64,000 bases of DNA from an uncultured Lachnospiraceae bacterium (GTDB taxonomy: Bacteria; Bacillota; Clostridia; Lachnospirales; Lachnospiraceae): NCBI GenBank assembly GCA_949472775.1, contig CASWVG010000005.1:42468-106467 (forward strand), written 5' to 3'. This document shows, in pieces, positions 10,556 through 18,630 of the stretch. The notes beneath the pieces are model-generated. The model saw nothing but the letters and a program-made list of their open reading frames with translations. It ran no database searches and was not told the origin of the DNA. The position numbers were made by a program, and so were the translations under genes. Within the stretch, counting starts at the first letter, position 1, and every line of letters begins with the position of its first letter.

Positions 10556-12481
10556 TCACTTATCACTTCCCTCTTTCTCAAACACCGCTCTCACGCAAAG
10601 CCCGTTCTCCGGTATCTCCAATTCCAGAGATGTCCCCTCAATAGTTTCCATCCCCTGTCCGGCACTGATTTCCCATCCAGCAAAGCGATATCCTTCATTG
10701 GCTGTTGCCGAAATGGTAATCGGGTAATCCGTAAAATATTCTCCCTTCCATTTTCCCTGGCCGTCAAAAGTCGGCGTTATTGTATTCAAAGTAATCTGCC
10801 CAGCGGCCGTGTCCGACATTTCGAGTTTCACAGTCGCAAGACAACCTTCCAGCCCGAAATTTTCTTCCAGATACTGCGCAGCATATGGTTTTCTACCCTT
10901 GATAAATGCCCGGATATCCGCCACTTCCTCATCAAAACGGTACACACCTTCTTCCCCGTAAAACCGCCGCAGATGCGCCTCCATCGGCTCCCGCATCAAA
11001 GCAAGCCATTCCCTGATCACCCGCTCCGTATTTTCCACTGAAAAAGTTTCATTGGCAAGATCCATCAGTGTAAGGGAAAACTCCTTTTTAAACGCATCAC
11101 TCTGGCATAAATTGCAAAACGCTGAGTTACTCTTTATGGTACTGCCCAGTGTATCATCCTTCATCACCTCTTCCCGAAGTGCACTTGTGTTGACATCAAA
11201 CAACATCCACCGCCATCTGCCGTCTTCATAATTTACCCGTCTCTCTGTATTTTTAACCGGCTTGCGCGCTCTCCAGAAAGCCTCGTTCGTACCAGGCCAG
11301 TCTTCGGTACCAATATAAATCTCTGTCGCGTAATAATCAATAAAACTTTGCAGATCAATGGTATAGTCAAGAGACTCATAATTCTCCGCTGTTGTAAAAT
11401 CAGTATCCTGCAGATAATTCAGCATGCTTACATAAACTGCCCAGTCCGCCTCGCTCTCCCGGGTCAGTTTATTATTTTTCATTATAATAATGTTGTCAGC
11501 ATCAACACCATAATAATAGCTGAGATATGTGTTTGTATATCTTTCGGTAAGCCAGTAGACGCCCCAGTATTCACCATTCAAAAACATGACGCATGGCTCG
11601 TAATTCATCGTGCAAAAATTTCTGTCCTTCGTCTGTGTGGACACAAACATATCGCGAAATTTGGCAATAGCATCCTGGCCACCCGCGGTAAGTGTCACCG
11701 TGTCTGCCATATAGCCAGTTCCAAACAAATCCGAATAGAACCGCGTCGCCAGGCTGTAAATCTTCCTGGCATAAAAGTTCAGACTTTTTGGCAGGTAGGC
11801 ACGGCTGCTGCCTCCCTGAATCCGCATACCGCAGGGCTGCTTCAGGGATACCTCCCGCTCCGCGTTGAAAATCTGAATGTCCACCAGACGCTCCCATGCC
11901 ATTCCATGATTATAAAAATTTGCATTCTCCCACAAGGGATTCCCGTTTTCGTCTAGATTGTTATCATATTTACGCCCAAGAACATAAATGCCTGTATCGT
12001 AATCAAAGAGATTTTCGGGCGCCGTCACGATAGACATGACATTCATATCCCGGTATCCCGCCTTCTCATCATAACACACAAAATAACTTTCCGTTTTCAC
12101 CTCACCAAAATTTCCGTCAACATTCTGACTTACTGCTCTGACAATCGTACATTTGTCAACAGTATAGTCCGGCAGCTTATACTGCGGATCATCCACCAGA
12201 TCCGTTCTCGCGGAATATACATTTGGCTGCGAAGTCGCGTCATCAATAAAAATAGGAGTCGTGTACAGAAACGCATTTTCGTCCGGTACAGAACCGTCCA
12301 GCGTGTAATAGATTTTTTCCCCGAATGGAGCAGACAATTTCAGCTCAAAAGGCTCCTCGTAAAATCCCGATTTTCTGGAAAAGCACAATTCCTTTGGGCA
12401 GTAATTGTCGCACAAAAGAAGCAGGCACAGAGTCCCACATATGAACAGCAAACAAAACAATGCACATTTTCGGCTCATCAT
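10556..12481 (-). CDS. CotH-family protein kinase-like protein with chitobiase-type N-terminal domain (copy 1)
   Basis: 641 residues. It has an N-terminal signal/anchor (FCLLFICGTLCLLLLCDNY), then a chitobiase/beta-hexosaminidase C-terminal-like repeat (KIYYTLDGSVPDENAFLYTTP, about 55-75), a CotH domain (about 150-540) with RIQGGSSR and GRWRWMLFDVNTS, and a C-terminal bacterial repeat (YPITISATANEGYRFAGW). CotH proteins of spore coats are atypical secreted kinases. Here the usual Asp-x-Asp near the metal site reads DVN, so activity is uncertain. The start overlaps the DUF4956 gene by 4 bp. A second CotH gene lies at 18631-20223. It is likely exported and acts on extracellular protein or polymer. 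Confidence 0.93.
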   Translation of the reverse strand: MMSRKCALFCLLFICGTLCLLLLCDNYCPKELCFSRKSGFYEEPFELKLSAPFGEKIYYTLDGSVPDENAFLYTTPIFIDDATSQPNVYSARTDLVDDPQYKLPDYTVDKCTIVRAVSQNVDGNFGEVKTESYFVCYDEKAGYRDMNVMSIVTAPENLFDYDTGIYVLGRKYDNNLDENGNPLWENANFYNHGMAWERLVDIQIFNAEREVSLKQPCGMRIQGGSSRAYLPKSLNFYARKIYSLATRFYSDLFGTGYMADTVTLTAGGQDAIAKFRDMFVSTQTKDRNFCTMNYEPCVMFLNGEYWGVYWLTERYTNTYLSYYYGVDADNIIIMKNNKLTRESEADWAVYVSMLNYLQDTDFTTAENYESLDYTIDLQSFIDYYATEIYIGTEDWPGTNEAFWRARKPVKNTERRVNYEDGRWRWMLFDVNTSALREEVMKDDTLGSTIKSNSAFCNLCQSDAFKKEFSLTLMDLANETFSVENTERVIREWLALMREPMEAHLRRFYGEEGVYRFDEEVADIRAFIKGRKPYAAQYLEENFGLEGCLATVKLEMSDTAAGQITLNTITPTFDGQGKWKGEYFTDYPITISATANEGYRFAGWEISAGQGMETIEGTSLELEIPENGLCVRAVFEKEGSDK

Positions 12482-13152
12482 CCCACTGTCTCTCCAGACT
12501 GTGCCACCCAGTTTACAGACTGAATGCCCGGAACAGTCAGAAGCGCATCCAATACATCAAGATTAATTTCGCCCTTTGTTCCGATTTCGCAAATCATTTC
12601 CTCGTGTCCGACATCCTTGTTTACCGTCCGCACCCGAAAACTGACAACATAAGGCTTCAATTTCTCCTCGAACTGTTTCCTGTCAATCGCCTGTTCTCCG
12701 CCGCTCACGACCAGCAAATATCTATTCCGGATTCCCGGCACTTTGCTGGACAAAATCAAGATTACCGCGATAAACAACACTGTGGTAAACGTCAGCCGCC
12801 AGTTCTGGGAACTCACACAGAGCCCTTCCGCCATCGCCCAGAAAATAAACATGGTATCCCGGCTGTCCTTTACCGCCGTCCGAAAACGTACGATAGACAG
12901 CGCGCCCACCATACCAAGCGACACGGCAATATTACTGCTGATCATCAGCATGACCACCACGGTAATCAGATGCATAATTACAAGAGACCAGTTAAATTTC
13001 CTGTTGTAGGCAATTTTCTCAGCGGAAATATAATATGTCAGAAAGATAATCATTCCCACTGCCAGGCCGCACATCAGTATAATCAGCGTTGTTTTCACGC
13101 CATACTCGCTGCTGTTTGTATAAAAATACTCCAGAACCTCTTCCTTCGACAT
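12478..13152 (-). CDS. DUF4956 membrane protein (copy 1)
   Basis: About 224 residues after choosing the ATG at 13152 (MSKEEVLEYF), which has an AGGAG-type site in front; a longer reading upstream lacks one and overlaps the VTC gene. Three to four transmembrane segments lie in the first 110 residues, followed by the family signature SLGMVGALSIVRFRTAVKD, and a soluble C-terminal domain (about 145-224). DUF4956 proteins are known mainly from their frequent adjacency to VTC-domain and CotH genes; their function is not established. It is 14 bp downstream of the VTC gene and overlaps the CotH gene by 4 bp. It closely parallels the protein at 20235-20912. Confidence 0.93.
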   Translation of the reverse strand: MSKEEVLEYFYTNSSEYGVKTTLIILMCGLAVGMIIFLTYYISAEKIAYNRKFNWSLVIMHLITVVVMLMISSNIAVSLGMVGALSIVRFRTAVKDSRDTMFIFWAMAEGLCVSSQNWRLTFTTVLFIAVILILSSKVPGIRNRYLLVVSGGEQAIDRKQFEEKLKPYVVSFRVRTVNKDVGHEEMICEIGTKGEINLDVLDALLTVPGIQSVNWVAQSGETVG

Positions 13153-13166
13153 AATAAACCTGCTCC

Positions 13167-13874
13167 TCAGTAATTGAAACCATAATAAACGGAACGTCCG
13201 GCACAATATTTGCTGTAAGCGCCCTGCGTCAGATGAAACTGCGTAAACAGGGCGGACAAAAACCCCATAAGCTTCCCGCTGTATTTCACTTCCAGAACCA
13301 CATTTCCCCACAAGATTGGCGTATAACAGACATCCGGTGAAAAAATATCCATATTGGATTCGGAGGATCTGACATTCATGTCCAGCGTCACACGCGTGTC
13401 ATACATGGGATATTTGTATGCCAGCCTGTCATACGCAATCTGGACAACAGGACGATACAACCCCTGCATCATAATACCATATGCTATCCGGCTGGTCCTG
13501 GAACTGTTAAAATACTTTTGAAGCACCTTTACATTCCCGTGTAAAAGTTCCACTGCGTCGGGCATCGATACAATCAGGCTCAGTTTCTGCTGGAGGTCAT
13601 TGGACTTTTGCTTGATTTCCAATTTGCACAGAGACGCATCCCCGTCATAAATCCGGAGACGCACCTTTTTACGGTCGGATACACCCGCGAGCTTTTCCGC
13701 GAAATCAATCTGATTAACTGAATCAAAATACACACTTTTCACCAAATACGGACTGTCTGTACAATGCCCGTCTCTCTGCAGCAGCCTGTCCAACTGTTTT
13801 TCAATCGCCAAAGCCTTGACAAGCGGCACAATATATTTAATTTCCCTTCTCTGGGAATAAAGCTCTCCGCCCAT
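13167..13874 (-). CDS. VTC-domain (polyphosphate polymerase-like) protein (copy 1)
   Basis: 235 residues, a soluble tunnel-fold domain of the VTC/CYTH type. The expected charged motifs are present: REIKYIV (E11, K13), VRLRIYD, CKLEIKQK and a C-terminal VVLEVKYSG. In yeast Vtc4 this domain makes polyphosphate from ATP; prokaryotic homologues next to DUF4956 and CotH are poorly characterised, so polymerase activity is inference. No membrane segment is present, so contact with the membrane could be through the DUF4956 partner. The ATG at 13874 follows GGAGAGGAGCC. A clear promoter (13936-13964) precedes it. Confidence 0.9.
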   Translation of the reverse strand: MGGELYSQRREIKYIVPLVKALAIEKQLDRLLQRDGHCTDSPYLVKSVYFDSVNQIDFAEKLAGVSDRKKVRLRIYDGDASLCKLEIKQKSNDLQQKLSLIVSMPDAVELLHGNVKVLQKYFNSSRTSRIAYGIMMQGLYRPVVQIAYDRLAYKYPMYDTRVTLDMNVRSSESNMDIFSPDVCYTPILWGNVVLEVKYSGKLMGFLSALFTQFHLTQGAYSKYCAGRSVYYGFNY

Positions 13875-13935
13875 TGTACAATCCGGCTCCTCTCCTGCAT
13901 ACAGAAATAGCGCTGTTTCTGACTAAACCTCAACA

Positions 13936-13964
13936 AGTATAGCACTAACCGGCCGCGTTTTCAA
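13936..13964 (-). promoter_or_regulatory. Internal promoter in the polysaccharide operon
   Basis: Minus strand TTGAAA (13959-13964), 17-bp spacer, TATACT (13936-13941), in the only large gap (117 bp) of the run. It would drive VTC copy 1, DUF4956, CotH, the FG-GAP protein and the two-component system separately from the upstream synthase genes. Confidence 0.65.
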
Positions 13965-13991
13965 TCGTTCCCCTCTCAATTTAAGATTTCA

Positions 13992-15116
13992 TCATTGCCG
14001 CCCTTTTCCCCGGGTAAGCATCTCCACCATCTCCTGCTCTTTCCATACAAGGGACTCTCTGTCAATCAATTTCCGATCGTCCCCTTCATCCCACCAGAAA
14101 CAGGTCACACCGCTCTCCTGCGCCCGCATCAGATAATACTGCAGCCATTCCAGACGATCCTCCCTGTTTCCCTTGTCCTCACTGCCAAATTCCGTTATGA
14201 TCACCGGAATATTCTTTTTCACATAATTCTTTTCAAGCCACGCAAACAGTGTGTCTATCTTTTCCGTGTCTTTCTGGTCTTCTGCGTCAAAACGCTTATT
14301 TTCCCTATCCCCGTCACAAAAAGAATAAGGAATATAAGCGTGCACCGATACAATAATATGCCCCTTTATATACTGAACCGCTTCAAGCGCCTCTGCCTCA
14401 TAACGGTTTGCATAGGGACAGATCAGCAGATACCTGTCCTCGTTTTCTCCCCCCACCGAGCGCACCGTATCCACAAAAACCCGGTTCAGACGATTGGTCA
14501 TCGCCTGCAGTTCCTTCGTTCCCGGCGTCCACTCGAACTCCGAATCGCGCAGTCTCGGTTCATTCATCCCTTCAAACAAAAGCTTCTCGTCATAGTCGCG
14601 AAAACACTGTGCAATCTGCGTCCACACCCGGGAAAGCCTTTCACCGATCTCTTTTTCCCGCTCCGGCTTCAGGTCGAGCCACATTTCGTGGTGCGTATCC
14701 AGAATCACATACAGTTCTTCCGCCAGCGCCATGTCAACAACTTCCTGCACGCGGTCCAGCCACGCCTGCTCTATCGTTCCTTCCTCGTCCAGATGTTCGT
14801 CCCAGGTTACCGGTATCCGTACGCTTTTAAATCCGGCGTCCTTTACCGCCCAGAACAGCTCCTGCCTGATAGGCGGGTTATTCCAGAATGTCTCATAATC
14901 CTCTACAGACGCTTCGGACATATGCTCCCGCACACCGGTAGCATCCAGATTGTTTCCGATGTTAATGCCGTTTCCCAAAGCCTGTACAAAACGCATACCT
15001 TCCTTCCTCCGATAATCGGTATAACACAACGCGCCAGCCACCGTGGCCAGTGCCACTCCTATGACCGCGCCCAGTATGATCTTTTTATTCATATTTGCTA
15101 CTATCCTTTTCCTCAC
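13992..15116 (-). CDS. Glycoside hydrolase family 5 (cellulase-like endoglucanase)
   Basis: 374 residues with an N-terminal membrane anchor (about 10-33). The GH5 barrel shows NIGNNLDATG, the acid/base Glu in EGMNEPRL, VSVHAYIPY and the nucleophile Glu in VIITEFGSED, then CFWWDEG. Predicted to cut beta-glucan outside the cell. Endoglucanases are standard members of bacterial cellulose loci (BcsZ; CcsZ in clostridial loci), where they trim the nascent chain. GTG at 15116 overlaps the upstream stop as GTGA, the pattern repeated through this operon; an ATG at 15092 (MNKKIILG) is an equally credible start. Confidence 0.93.
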   Translation of the reverse strand: MRKRIVANMNKKIILGAVIGVALATVAGALCYTDYRRKEGMRFVQALGNGINIGNNLDATGVREHMSEASVEDYETFWNNPPIRQELFWAVKDAGFKSVRIPVTWDEHLDEEGTIEQAWLDRVQEVVDMALAEELYVILDTHHEMWLDLKPEREKEIGERLSRVWTQIAQCFRDYDEKLLFEGMNEPRLRDSEFEWTPGTKELQAMTNRLNRVFVDTVRSVGGENEDRYLLICPYANRYEAEALEAVQYIKGHIIVSVHAYIPYSFCDGDRENKRFDAEDQKDTEKIDTLFAWLEKNYVKKNIPVIITEFGSEDKGNREDRLEWLQYYLMRAQESGVTCFWWDEGDDRKLIDRESLVWKEQEMVEMLTRGKGRQ

Positions 15117-15961
15117 TGCGCCGTCGCTTCCCTATTTTGCAAAATCAGATGTTCTCCGTCACTTTGAAACACCACATCCGCTTCTCCCGAAAAGAGAAGC
15201 CTGCTGCCATACTGTCTGCCACAGTGCACAATCTCCTCGTCTGCCGTTTTCGATGTAACCACAGCATAAACCGGCTGCAGTGTTTCAAACAGCTCATCCG
15301 ACGCGCTGTTTGCCCTCCCGTGATGAGGTACTTTATATAGACTCACCTCCGGCAGATTCATAAGCAGAAGTTCCTCGCTGCGTTTTCTGAGGGCGTCCCC
15401 ACCAAAAAACATCCGGACATTCCCGTGCTCCGCCAGCACCGCGAGAGAATAATTGTTATCCTCTTTATAATGGTTTTCCTGCGGCGGATATATGAGCAGA
15501 CTCATATATTCCATGTTCATCTTCCATACATGGTTCGGATAGTATACCCGAATCCCCGCCTCTTTACAATAACTTTTTATCGCCTCAAGCTCCTCTTTTT
15601 CCCTGTCATAGTAGGGCAGAATCACCTTATCCACAGTGACCGACTGCAAAACAGCCATCGCTCCACCGATATGGTCCAGATCCGGATGCGTCAGAATAAG
15701 CGCATCCAGTTTTTCAATCCCCGCCTTTCGCAAAACTTCCAGAATGGTCTCCCCGTCCTGCGCTTCACCGGCATCAATCATCACCGCCGCCTCACCGTGC
15801 CCCATAATAATGCAGTCGGCATCATCTTTTGTCTGTAGAACACGCACCTGCAGCTCCTCATCGCTTTTGGATAAAGCAACGCCGCCTCCGGCCGCCCGGT
15901 ATGCAGACCCCAATATAAGTATCAGCGCAATCCACGCGCAAACCACCGCCGCTTTTCTCAT
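15113..15961 (-). CDS. ComEC/Rec2-like metallo-beta-lactamase-fold hydrolase, membrane-anchored
   Basis: About 282 residues from ATG 15961 (MRKAAVVCAW), chosen because CAGGAGT lies 8 nt upstream. One N-terminal membrane segment is followed by a metallo-beta-lactamase domain with the metal-binding motif LTHPDLDHIGG, MIDAGEAQDG, and a later VPHHGRANS. It resembles the stand-alone extracellular domain of the ComEC competence protein, but none of the membrane channel is present. The substrate could be nucleic acid or a phosphodiester/phosphorylated polymer; its position among polysaccharide genes makes a role in matrix modification plausible but unproven. Confidence 0.88.
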   Translation of the reverse strand: MRKAAVVCAWIALILILGSAYRAAGGGVALSKSDEELQVRVLQTKDDADCIIMGHGEAAVMIDAGEAQDGETILEVLRKAGIEKLDALILTHPDLDHIGGAMAVLQSVTVDKVILPYYDREKEELEAIKSYCKEAGIRVYYPNHVWKMNMEYMSLLIYPPQENHYKEDNNYSLAVLAEHGNVRMFFGGDALRKRSEELLLMNLPEVSLYKVPHHGRANSASDELFETLQPVYAVVTSKTADEEIVHCGRQYGSRLLFSGEADVVFQSDGEHLILQNREATAQ

Positions 15962-15974
15962 TTCCAGACTCCTG

Positions 15975-17183
15975 TCAATCCTCAAAAAATGCAAATGCCC
16001 TCTCACTGATATTATATGGATAAACCTCTATAATCAGATAGTCATACTCCTCTTCCTGGATCAGTTTCTCATAATCAATATCATTATAATTTGATCTGGC
16101 CCACACCAGATCGATCTGGCTGCACATAGGTGCCAAAAAACAGGCAACCGGGGACATATAAGTGTCGCGCAGACAAAGGATTCTGGGTCCGTCCGGATTT
16201 TCCGTATTGACGATACGGTCCCGGTTCACCACACCTTCCAGATAGACAGCACTCCCGGGATTTTCATACCGGTCTTCCCCGTCCGGCTCCAGGTCAATAA
16301 ACGCTTCGTGAAAGCTCCCCGCTTTTCTCTCGCCGCTCTCCAGATCATACCACTTCATTCCCGTTTCAAACTTCGGATATAAAACCGTATAGTCTTCCTT
16401 ACCGGCATACAGAATCCCCGTTTCCCTGCCAATGGCTCCTATGGTTGCCTGGCGGTACACATCCGCACGGTAATTCTCCCTGTCGCAGAAAAAATGTTCC
16501 GTATCCCAGTCGTCGCCAAAATCATCCCGTATCTTATCCACAAGCGCCCCGGCAGCGACAAAGGCTGCCTCCGACGTCCACATATGATCTGTCCGGTAAA
16601 ACAGTTCCTCCTGCATCATGCCCGAATTTTCCAGCGGCCCGCGCAGATCAAGCGTCCTCACCTGATTTTGCTGCAGATACAAAAGAAGCTCATCCTGAAC
16701 GGCATTGGTATCGTTTACGGGAAGTTTCCTGTCCTCTCCCATCAGAGAATACATCACCTTTGTGGGCGGCATGACAAAAATCGTCTCCGCTCCCCGTTCC
16801 TCAGCACAGCGTGCCGCCCTTCCCACCCGCTTCGCATACTCCATCAGACTGTCGTCCTTCCCCTCAATAACAGCGCCATAATATATCATACCTTTTTCGC
16901 CTGTTACGAAAGAAAAGTTCCGATATTCCCGCTTGTGTAATACGCGCTGCGTCATGCCATACAGTTCCGTAAAGGCGTTTCCTGTCACATCCCTCTGCAA
17001 AGCCTCTGATAGTTCAAAAGCCGCCTCTCCCGCCTGTTCAAAGTCCGAAGCCTTCGACAACTTTTCAAGAAAAACTCCAATCTCATCCTGCTTTTCATAC
17101 ATATGATATCCTGAAAAGGCAAAAAGCCCCGCCAGAAAACAGAACAGAAATATATACTTTTTCCGGAAATATGCTTTCATCAT
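15975..17183 (-). CDS. DHHW/AlgX-AlgJ-like SGNH-fold protein with altered catalytic motif
   Basis: 402 residues with one N-terminal membrane segment (about 8-28) and an extracytoplasmic domain. The family Asp-His motif is seen as YRTDHMWT (D199, H200). The nucleophile block, usually Asp-Ser-Tyr/Phe in DHHW and AlgJ/AlgX proteins, reads LRDTYMSP, with Thr341 in place of the serine (codon ACT). These proteins normally pair with an MBOAT protein to O-acetylate polysaccharide in the periplasm or outside; the MBOAT gene lies 45 bp upstream. Whether Thr can substitute is unknown, so activity is uncertain. GGGAGG lies just before tandem ATGs; 17180 is an alternative start. Confidence 0.85.
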   Translation of the reverse strand: MMKAYFRKKYIFLFCFLAGLFAFSGYHMYEKQDEIGVFLEKLSKASDFEQAGEAAFELSEALQRDVTGNAFTELYGMTQRVLHKREYRNFSFVTGEKGMIYYGAVIEGKDDSLMEYAKRVGRAARCAEERGAETIFVMPPTKVMYSLMGEDRKLPVNDTNAVQDELLLYLQQNQVRTLDLRGPLENSGMMQEELFYRTDHMWTSEAAFVAAGALVDKIRDDFGDDWDTEHFFCDRENYRADVYRQATIGAIGRETGILYAGKEDYTVLYPKFETGMKWYDLESGERKAGSFHEAFIDLEPDGEDRYENPGSAVYLEGVVNRDRIVNTENPDGPRILCLRDTYMSPVACFLAPMCSQIDLVWARSNYNDIDYEKLIQEEEYDYLIIEVYPYNISERAFAFFED

Positions 17184-17228
17184 ACCTCCCTTTCCGCGCC
17201 CGTGTAAATCCTGTCATTCTTCTAAAGT

Positions 17229-18620
17229 TCAATACAGCGAATACAAAAACGGTCTGCCCAGCCCCTGCATCAGATAGCTGATTGAAAGCAGCAATGCCGC
17301 AAGCATGACAATGGGATAGCAAACCGTGATAACCGCCTTGGCAAGCCCTCCTCTCCTGCCCTTTACCAGCCAGTTGTTGACCTTCTTTGTCACTGGTGTG
17401 CAAAAGAAAATGCCTGCGGCCAGATACATCCAGTACTCTCTGAGAAGCGTCCCCGTCATGGGGTTCCATATCCCATTGAAATTTACCCCGAACATATTCA
17501 TATAATACTGTCCTGCCTGATACAGATCAACAGCCCGGAAAACAACCCAGCCCAGAGCGATCACCACAAGCGTATACAGCCTCATAACTGCCTTGTGGGA
17601 AGTGACTCCCGTATATCCTATAAAACGCTCCGCCAGGATAAACAGAAACTGCCACAGGCACCACATGAGAAACTTCCCCGAAACACCATACCACAGCCCG
17701 ATCGCAAGCCACGTCAAAAAGAGGTTTCGCACCATCGTATCCATGTTTTTCTGTCTGCTCCCGCCAAGCGGTTCATACACGTACTGCCCGAACCACTTTG
17801 TCAGCGAGATGTAAAACCGGTTCCAAAAGCCGCTCACCGAAAGTGCCGTATACGGGTAATTCATGTTTTCTTCCAGAATTATGCCAAACATCAGACTTAA
17901 ACCCACCGCCATATCCGCATAGCCGGAAACATCAAAATAAATCTGCAATGCAAAAGCAAGCAGTCCGATCCATGCCATCAGAATTGGAACCGTGGCATTT
18001 TCACGCCCCATTGCGGAATAGTTAAACACAATATCCGCAAGCTGTGCCAGCGTATCTGCCAGAAGCACCTTTTTGGCCAGCCCGGTCACAAATCTGCTGC
18101 AGCCGACCGCACTGCGGCGCAGGGTCATCTTCCTTGCAAGCAGTTGCTTTTGGAACACCTCAAATCTCATGGCCGGTCCGGCAGTCAGCTTCGGGAAATA
18201 GAAAAGATACAGACCAAGTGTAGCCGGGTTCTTTACCGCCGGCGTTTCTTTGGAATAGACATCCGCCAGATAGGAAATGCCGGAAAGCATCACAAAGGAA
18301 AGCCCCACCGGCAAAAGGCTTCCCTGCGCATAAATATATTTAAAGAAAATCACGGGCGCCATATTACATATAATTCCCAAAAGAAACGCCGCCCGTCCCC
18401 GTCCTTCCTTACGCCTGCCCAGCACAATTCCAAACACACCGTTTAACAGCAGCAAAACAAGCACGACCGCCGCTCCAGTCAGTGTTCCAAAGGCACAAAA
18501 AGCCAGGCTTGCCAGAAACAGCCACACCCTTTGCAGCGTCTTGCTAAAAAAACACAGATAATATCCCAAAAGTGTAATCGGGAAAAAAAAGATCAAAAAT
18601 GTCATGCTTGCAAAAGACAT
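17229..18620 (-). CDS. MBOAT-family O-acyltransferase-like membrane protein with both conserved His replaced
   Basis: 463 residues, about ten transmembrane segments. AlgI/DltB-type landmarks are present: YFPKLTAGPAMRFEVF, LQIYFDVSGYADMAVG, and FWNRFYISLTKWFGQYVY followed by PLGG. In the family the last motif normally reads RWHISL and a later one reads GLWHG, both His being strongly conserved and the second treated as catalytic. Here they are Tyr270 (TAC) and Tyr311 (LWYG, codon TAT). With the Ser-to-Thr change in the partner SGNH protein, the acylation module may be inactive, structural, or of altered chemistry. It follows the CotH copy 2 gene by 10 bp. Confidence 0.9.
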   Translation of the reverse strand: MSFASMTFLIFFFPITLLGYYLCFFSKTLQRVWLFLASLAFCAFGTLTGAAVVLVLLLLNGVFGIVLGRRKEGRGRAAFLLGIICNMAPVIFFKYIYAQGSLLPVGLSFVMLSGISYLADVYSKETPAVKNPATLGLYLFYFPKLTAGPAMRFEVFQKQLLARKMTLRRSAVGCSRFVTGLAKKVLLADTLAQLADIVFNYSAMGRENATVPILMAWIGLLAFALQIYFDVSGYADMAVGLSLMFGIILEENMNYPYTALSVSGFWNRFYISLTKWFGQYVYEPLGGSRQKNMDTMVRNLFLTWLAIGLWYGVSGKFLMWCLWQFLFILAERFIGYTGVTSHKAVMRLYTLVVIALGWVVFRAVDLYQAGQYYMNMFGVNFNGIWNPMTGTLLREYWMYLAAGIFFCTPVTKKVNNWLVKGRRGGLAKAVITVCYPIVMLAALLLSISYLMQGLGRPFLYSLY

Positions 18621-18630
18621 AAACGCCTCC

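Noticed and set aside
13981..13995. Single TGATGAAAT near the internal promoter as regulator site
   Set aside because: One degenerate copy that overlaps the end of the GH5 gene; not phased with anything.
13995..15167. Long plus-strand open frame opposite the GH5 gene
   Set aside because: Product is basic, Pro/Arg/His-rich and has no family look or ribosome site; the minus strand is a clear GH5 enzyme. The same applies to long antisense frames at 2019-2750, 25721-26980, 44384-45739, 49501-50460 and 53342-54418.
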